Part shown: one piece after another, positions 59,393 to 64,000 of the stretch | Numbering within the stretch: position 1 is the first letter of the stretch | Layout of the letters: every line of letters starts with the position of its first letter | Assembly: GCF_000233695.2 (NCBI RefSeq) | Contig: NZ_CM001488.1 | Span: 1,804,203-1,868,202, forward strand | Direction of reading: 5' to 3' | Length of the DNA: 64,000 nt | Source: Desulfobacter postgatei 2ac9 | GTDB taxonomy: Bacteria; Desulfobacterota; Desulfobacteria; Desulfobacterales; Desulfobacteraceae | Position numbers and translations under genes: made by a program | Notes under the pieces: generated by a model | What the model was told of the DNA's origin: nothing | What the model saw: the letters and a program-made list of their open reading frames with translations, nothing else | Databases searched by the model: none

Positions 59393-60487
59393 TTAGAAGG
59401 AAAGCTGAGCAATATATGATTCATACTGCTTGAAAATGGTTTTAGAGTCAAAACGACTCAAATCGGCTTGATTGATCTCAGGCGGATTTTTAGAAAATTT
59501 TACAATATTGTAGGATAATTTTTCGACATCCCCAACTGGGGATAAAGCCTCAGGAGTACTGATAAGGATCTCTGAAGGCCCTGAAGGACAATTCGTACTA
59601 ATAGCCGGGGTACCACAAATCAAGGATTCAATTAATACATTTGAAAGGCCTTCAAAATCAGAAGATAAGACAAACAATTTTGCACGCCTCATCCAGGCAT
59701 ATGGATTCTTTTTAAACCCGGCAAGATAAACTTTTTCTGTTAAGTTCAAGGTTTCAATCATTTTTTTAAGATGCTCTTTCTCATATATGGAGCCATCTCC
59801 TATAATCACTAAAGGCAAAGAAATATTGGCAGCCCAATAAGCCTTCAGTAGTATGTCATGCCTTTTTTCTTTTGAAAATCTTCCTACAGTTAAAATGAAT
59901 TCTTCCTCCTTAAAATCGATAGGGTTCAAACTTAATTCTTTAATGTTTTCAAAATCGAAAGGGTTGTACATCGTTTGTATAAACTTAGGAAAAACTTTGA
60001 AATTGTTTAAAAGATCATTTGCAATTCCTTCGGACACGGTTAATATATTTTTTTGGTTATATAACTTCCTGAGTTTTTTTAATCTTCGACCTGATTTTTT
60101 CCCATTTAAATACCCCTCGGAGTAATTCGTATGGATCGTATGAAAAACTGGGGACTTAGATTTAAAATTTCCCAGAAGAAAAGAAGAGAACATCTCATGA
60201 GCAAAAATAGCGGCAATATGATTTTGTCTTTCGATTTTTCGAATAATTTTTCTTAATTTTTGACAATAGTAAAGGTCGGTGAGCCATCTATAAATGCCTA
60301 ATCCTTTTTTAAAATTTAAACAAATAAGATCTATGGATTTAGGGATTGTAAGTTTGCATTCATTTTTGATTGCAATAATATGAACCCTATATCCTGAAGA
60401 ATCAAACAGCCTCGCTAACTCAACAACAACCTGTTGCGCACCTCCGGAGCCTAAGCTGTCCGTAACAAATATAACCGTTTTATTCAT
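59393..60487 (-). CDS. Glycosyltransferase family 4
   Basis: 364 residues. FVTDSLGSGGAQQVVVELAR, FAHEMFSSFLLG, FILTVGRFSKEKRHDILLKA, LVIIGDGSIYEKEHLKKMIE and VLSSDFEGLSNVLIESLICG (the E-x7-E motif), then TPAISTNCPSGPSEIL. A typical GT-B retaining transferase. Lower GC than the lipid A genes, as common in O-antigen regions. Confidence 0.9.
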   Translation of the reverse strand: MNKTVIFVTDSLGSGGAQQVVVELARLFDSSGYRVHIIAIKNECKLTIPKSIDLICLNFKKGLGIYRWLTDLYYCQKLRKIIRKIERQNHIAAIFAHEMFSSFLLGNFKSKSPVFHTIHTNYSEGYLNGKKSGRRLKKLRKLYNQKNILTVSEGIANDLLNNFKVFPKFIQTMYNPFDFENIKELSLNPIDFKEEEFILTVGRFSKEKRHDILLKAYWAANISLPLVIIGDGSIYEKEHLKKMIETLNLTEKVYLAGFKKNPYAWMRRAKLFVLSSDFEGLSNVLIESLICGTPAISTNCPSGPSEILISTPEALSPVGDVEKLSYNIVKFSKNPPEINQADLSRFDSKTIFKQYESYIAQLSF

Positions 60488-60530
60488 ACTGTTTCCCCAG
60501 TGTCATAAAGATAAGATGTTTCTAAATTAA

Positions 60531-60599
60531 AACCATACAAACGTATAAAGGGCATGAAGATTGATTTCCGGTACGTATTTCCCATGTTCTTGTATGGTT
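60531..60599. repeat. Degenerate inverted repeat related to the one at 36884
   Basis: AACCATACAA at 60531 and TTGTATGGTT at 60590 form the ends; GGCATGAAGATTG in the middle matches the inner part of the 36884-36958 element. Only the termini still pair. Confidence 0.5.
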
Positions 60600-60654
60600 A
60601 GATATACTCAATCTTTAAGTTTTTGACATTGCGTTCTTGGCAACTTACATAATT

Positions 60655-60731
60655 TGTTTTATATGAAAGTCTCAATAAGTTGTTAAGTTACTTTCATTTT
60701 TTGTTGTGTCCCTCAGGAGATGGTCGTTATT
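60655..60731 (-). repeat. ~130 bp hairpin element, decayed copy 4
   Basis: Keeps both ends (TTATATGAAAGTCTCAATA and CATTTTTTGTTGTGTCC + CTCAGGAGATGGTCG) but lacks the central TGAGTAGTGAG palindrome. Same orientation as copy 3. Within the 355-base gap upstream of the DUF6625-like gene; nothing else was recognised in that gap beyond the repeat at 60531. Confidence 0.65.
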
Positions 60732-60842
60732 AGTGGTATAAATGCACTAACTAAACTTAAAAAGCAAATCATCCCTTAGTATGCCAGGTTATTTTTGTAT
60801 ACAAACGATAGTGGTTTGCCTTTTTTCAACAGGAATTTTTTA

Positions 60843-61691
60843 ATGCTTGATCTTCAGTTAAAAAGTGCCTTTCTAGTCCCCTTTTTTGGCGAACTTCCCG
60901 CCTATTTCCCGTTCTGGGCCAAATCATGTGAGTTCAACCATCCTAATTTTCACTGGTTTGTCTATAATGACAGGATTACGGAATCAAAAGCCCTTAATCC
61001 GGCAGTTACCCTCGTTCCGTACCAGTTCGAGCAGATGGTTGCCGATTTTAAGCAGCGGTTGGATATCAACATACCGGGACGCTTTCTTCGAAGGGTCTGT
61101 GATTATCGGCTTATGTTTTATTTTCTGCGTCATGATAAAGAAAATCTGGATCGTTATGATTTTATCGGCTTTACGGATATGGACCTTGTGTATGGACGGC
61201 TTTTGGGGTGCATGCCTGAAGATATGAACTCCTATTCCATGATCAGTGCTGATAACGACCGGCCATGCGGGCCCTTTACGTTGATCAACCGTTCACAACT
61301 GCATGCACTTAAAGAGTATAAATATATAAAAAAACACATGGAGCCCGAAGAGCACAGGACGTTCAATGAATCAAAGGAACTGCTGCAGGTGGTTTCCGGC
61401 ACCCTGCCGCCATACTGCAGGGTGGATCTGCTGCAGCCCACAATGACCAGGGGCGTAAGTAATACAAAGGTTTACGCCATCTGGGAGAAAGGGAAGGTGA
61501 CCATTTATGATATATATTTCAACCGGTTGGAGGCCGGTTTTTTTCATTTTTCCCGATACAAGGACAAAAAACGCTTTGTCATTGACGCGGATGCCTTGCA
61601 CCATGACCGCTGGGGCGTTTTTAAATTCGGTATTACCGGATTTACATCTCGCTGGAACAGAACGAAAATGAATCTTTCGTTATTGATATAG
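60843..61691 (+). CDS. DUF6625-like glycosyltransferase-type protein
   Basis: 282 residues from MLDLQLKSAFLVPFFGELPA at 60843, with AGGA about 9 bases upstream. YFPFWAKSCEFNHPNFHWFV, YDFIGFTDMDLVYGRLLGCM (a D-M-D motif in the place of a GT DxD), MISADNDRPCGPFTLINRS, and ADALHHDRWGVFKF near the end. The pattern matches polysaccharide-cluster proteins annotated DUF6625, predicted GT-A transferases. Acceptor and donor unknown. Confidence 0.7.
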   Translation: MLDLQLKSAFLVPFFGELPAYFPFWAKSCEFNHPNFHWFVYNDRITESKALNPAVTLVPYQFEQMVADFKQRLDINIPGRFLRRVCDYRLMFYFLRHDKENLDRYDFIGFTDMDLVYGRLLGCMPEDMNSYSMISADNDRPCGPFTLINRSQLHALKEYKYIKKHMEPEEHRTFNESKELLQVVSGTLPPYCRVDLLQPTMTRGVSNTKVYAIWEKGKVTIYDIYFNRLEAGFFHFSRYKDKKRFVIDADALHHDRWGVFKFGITGFTSRWNRTKMNLSLLI

Positions 61692-61702
61692 GCATTGCCC
61701 GC

Positions 61703-62821
61703 CTAACAGTTAAAATGGTTCTGGTAGATGCGGATAATTTTTTGTCCCATGGTTTCAATGGTATGATGACGTTTCATTTTTTGTTCCGCATTTTGTGCCC
61801 GTTCAATGGTTGCCCCTGGATTGTCAATTGTTTTAATGATCATCTCACACAGTTCGCAGGATTGTCCCACTTCAAAAAGCAGACCGGTTTCATCATGGGT
61901 GATGATGTCTGCAATCCCGCCGGTCCTGGAGCCGATCACCGGGCATAAGGCATACATTGCTTCGATGAGGACCTGGGGAATACCTTCAAAGACGGATGGC
62001 AGAATCTTGCAGTCCAGGGCGCGGTAAAAAGGCCATACATTTTCCTGGAATCCAATAAAATGTACTCTGTTTTCAATATTGAGATCCCGGGCAAGTTCCG
62101 ACATCCGGCTGAGAAAAGATGAATCTCCGGTCCCCGCAATGACCAAGTGGTGGGGAATATGTCCGGCTGCTTTTTGAAATCCTTTTAAAAGGGTGTCCAC
62201 GCCTTTTTCCTGGGATATCCGGCCGGCAAATCCGATAAAACGCGTATTCGGGTCAAGGTTGAGTTTTGCTGCCATGGCACGTCTCTGCTCATCCTTTGGG
62301 TTAAGCGTCGCAGGTTCAACAATACCGGAAGGAATTGAAAAAGCCTGTTGATCGGAAAGGTTGAAAACCTCCTGAAGGTGACGCCTGGTATAATCGGCCG
62401 TGGTGAATGTATAATGGCTTAATTTCTTGTAAAGCAACCGATTATACCAGGAATTGTTAACAGGCGTACTGATATGGCGTGATAATATTCTGCAAGGGAT
62501 ATGGGCCTTTTTAGCCGCCGGCAATGCTATTTTTGAATCCGTATTTCCATGGGTGTTGACAATGTGCGGCTTTTCTTGATTAAAAATATGAATAAGACGG
62601 CTGTAATCGGATATTGCAGACAAGCGTTTGAAAGATATGGGGTATCGTTTAAGCCCACACCCTTTTGCTTTCTGGAGCAAGGGGGTATTTTCAGGTGCAA
62701 TAATGACGACCTGGTGCCCTTTGTCCGCCATCCATAAAGATTCGTTCAGGACTCTTTTTTCAAGTCCCCCCCAGTCGGTGTGGCAGGTGGTATGAATTAT
62801 TCTATATGGGGGTGGTTTCAT
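61703..62821 (-). CDS. Glycosyltransferase family 4, paralogue A
   Basis: 372 residues. YRIIHTTCHTDWGGLEKRVL, VNTHGNTDSKIALPAAKKAH, FIGFAGRISQEKGVDTLLKG, HLVIAGTGDSSFLSRMSELA, VFEGIPQVLIEAM (E-x7-E motif intact) and CPVIGSRTGGIADII. A complete GT-B transferase. Tandem paralogue of the next gene, 18 bases apart. Confidence 0.9.
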   Translation of the reverse strand: MKPPPYRIIHTTCHTDWGGLEKRVLNESLWMADKGHQVVIIAPENTPLLQKAKGCGLKRYPISFKRLSAISDYSRLIHIFNQEKPHIVNTHGNTDSKIALPAAKKAHIPCRILSRHISTPVNNSWYNRLLYKKLSHYTFTTADYTRRHLQEVFNLSDQQAFSIPSGIVEPATLNPKDEQRRAMAAKLNLDPNTRFIGFAGRISQEKGVDTLLKGFQKAAGHIPHHLVIAGTGDSSFLSRMSELARDLNIENRVHFIGFQENVWPFYRALDCKILPSVFEGIPQVLIEAMYALCPVIGSRTGGIADIITHDETGLLFEVGQSCELCEMIIKTIDNPGATIERAQNAEQKMKRHHTIETMGQKIIRIYQNHFNC

Positions 62822-62839
62822 GGGGATTTTTTATTTTAT

Positions 62840-63985
62840 TCAAAGGGTTGTTTGAAATTTTCGATTAATTTTTATCAGGCGTAATCGGTAAATGCGCAAG
62901 ATATGCCTCCCCATGGCATCCATGGTGTAGTGTTGTTCAACCAGGGTTCGGGCCGCCTGGGTTAGATTCTGGACAGCCTGGGGGGCATCCAGGGTCCAAC
63001 TGATGATTTTGAGCAAAGATTCCGAGTATCTGGGATCAAAGACCCTGCCGGTTTGATTGTCAATCAGAACATCCCTGATACCGGGAGTATCCGGACCAAT
63101 CACCGGGCAAAAACCGGCCATGGCCCCTGTCACCTCCAAGGGCACCCCCTGGTAAAAATTCCGGGTGTCGGGCAAATAGATACAGCAGTCCAGGGCCGGG
63201 TATAAACGGGCATTATTCTCTTCGGCTTGTGGCAGCATATGCACATGGGGATATATCTTTTCATCCATGGGGGCTTGTTTTTCGGAACTACCGGCGATCA
63301 CCAGATGATGATAAGGGAAGCGGCGACCCAGCTGATCAGCGGTTTTGCACAGCATTGATAGGCTTTGGCGCTCTATTTTACCAAAAATACCAATGAACCG
63401 GGCATCTGTTTCCAACCCAAGGATGTGTGCCAACTTCTGTCGGGCTGCAGTTTTTGTTGTCTGGTTCGCGGCTCCATCAGGCAAGGCAATGCCGTCGGGA
63501 ATGGAGAAAATATGCATGTCTGACAGGGAGAAGGTCTGCTTCAAATTGGCTGTTGTGTCCTTTGAGTTCGTAAAAACGTAGTGGCACCGGGTTTTATAAA
63601 TTTTTTTGTTGGGCCAGGTGCCTTTAACCCGTTCTCCATTGTGGCGGGACATGATCCGGCAGGGAACACCCATGGTCTGGGCTGCTTTTAAGGCAAGTTT
63701 GGCATCGCCTTTGCCGTGGGCATTGACCACAAAAGGCTGTTCTCCGTCAAATATCTGTTTAAGCCGGCCATACTCACCGATTCTGGCCAATGATTTGAAG
63801 GAGATGGGATAGACTGTCAATCCGTTTTGTTTGGCTTTATCAAACAAAGGACTATCCCCCGAAGCAACAATGGCTACCTGGTGGCCGTTTTCTTTCATCC
63901 ACAATGACTCGCAAAGAATCCTTTTTTCTCTGTTGCCCCACAGGATCCGGCTTGAGGTATGGATGATCTTATAGAATGTCTTCAT
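62840..63985 (-). CDS. Glycosyltransferase family 4, paralogue B with a lost E-x7-E motif
   Basis: 381 residues, clearly paralogous to 61703-62821 from end to end: YKIIHTSSRILWGNREKRIL, VNAHGKGDAKLALKAAQTMG, FIGIFGKIERQSLSMLCKTA, HLVIAGSSEKQ. At the position of the donor-binding E-x7-E it has YQGVPLEVTGAM, so both glutamates are replaced, and the N-terminal WGG is WGN. It may be inactive or use a different chemistry. Complete within the window; start at 63985. Confidence 0.86.
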   Translation of the reverse strand: MKTFYKIIHTSSRILWGNREKRILCESLWMKENGHQVAIVASGDSPLFDKAKQNGLTVYPISFKSLARIGEYGRLKQIFDGEQPFVVNAHGKGDAKLALKAAQTMGVPCRIMSRHNGERVKGTWPNKKIYKTRCHYVFTNSKDTTANLKQTFSLSDMHIFSIPDGIALPDGAANQTTKTAARQKLAHILGLETDARFIGIFGKIERQSLSMLCKTADQLGRRFPYHHLVIAGSSEKQAPMDEKIYPHVHMLPQAEENNARLYPALDCCIYLPDTRNFYQGVPLEVTGAMAGFCPVIGPDTPGIRDVLIDNQTGRVFDPRYSESLLKIISWTLDAPQAVQNLTQAARTLVEQHYTMDAMGRHILRIYRLRLIKINRKFQTTL

Positions 63986-64000
63986 GGATAATCAGCCGTA

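Overview
The window reads as the chromosome of a Gram-negative sulfate-reducer-like bacterium of the Desulfobacterota, most likely Desulfobacterales. This is an inference from three things: a complete lipid A/Kdo/LPS-core gene set, an exosortase (PEP-CTERM/EPS) polysaccharide locus, and a HesB/IscA-like gene with an in-frame UGA of the kind known as a selenoprotein in delta-proteobacteria. No rRNA, tRNA, CRISPR array or intact prophage was seen.

Layout. (1) 1-1.33 kb: a frameshifted IS1380-family transposase cut by the window edge. (2) 1.5-11.2 kb: an accessory array, all on the minus strand. It holds a FemAB-type gene, two GxxExxY genes, Uma2, VapC plus antitoxin, MNT/HEPN pairs, three AlbA_2-type regulators and a TumE/TumA-like pair. 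Seven copies of a CACAAAG-rich repeat separate them. Part of the array is a segmental duplication, and many members are truncated, frameshifted or stopped. (3) 11.3-27.3 kb: the exosortase/EPS locus, on the minus strand. It encodes chain-length protein, tyrosine kinase, phosphoglycosyl transferase, export protein, beta-barrel, EpsI, exosortase, deacetylase, TviB-like dehydrogenase, WecB-like epimerase, TviC-like epimerase, CAAX-type protease, an ExeA-like ATPase fused to an OmpA domain, and a coiled-coil membrane protein. A near-perfect sigma-54 promoter lies upstream of the chain-length gene. (4) 27.5-36.8 kb: a tight four-gene operon with a 278-residue protein of unknown family, two BrxC/BrxD-like P-loop ATPases and a 1942-residue protein that joins an SF2 helicase, a Cas4-like Fe-S nuclease, a degenerate RNase H-like domain and an SF1 helicase. 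This is the best candidate for an undescribed system, probably defence or DNA processing.

(5) 37.0-40.9 kb: a tesA-like esterase followed by a two-part ABC exporter, as in tesA-ybbA-ybbP. (6) 41-47 kb: cutA, a HEAT-repeat protein, galE, the HesB-like selenoprotein gene with its terminator, a MarR regulator, a FliL-like lipoprotein and a thiamine pyrophosphokinase. (7) 47.0-55.7 kb: LPS assembly and core genes lptF, lptG, waaA, lpxK, lpxL-like, waaF-like, waaC-like and a GT2. (8) 55.7-64 kb: a variable glycosyltransferase/O-antigen region with an O-antigen ligase.

The glycan genes fit together. TviB/TviC/WecB/GalE supply activated sugars, the EPS locus polymerises, exports and anchors, and the lpt/waa/lpx genes build and transport LPS. 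Three families of intergenic repeats (CACAAAG-rich; a ~130 bp hairpin element; an ACCATGAAGAACATGAAG-type inverted repeat) are spread across the window, and one copy of the second directly abuts the start of the lpxL-like gene.
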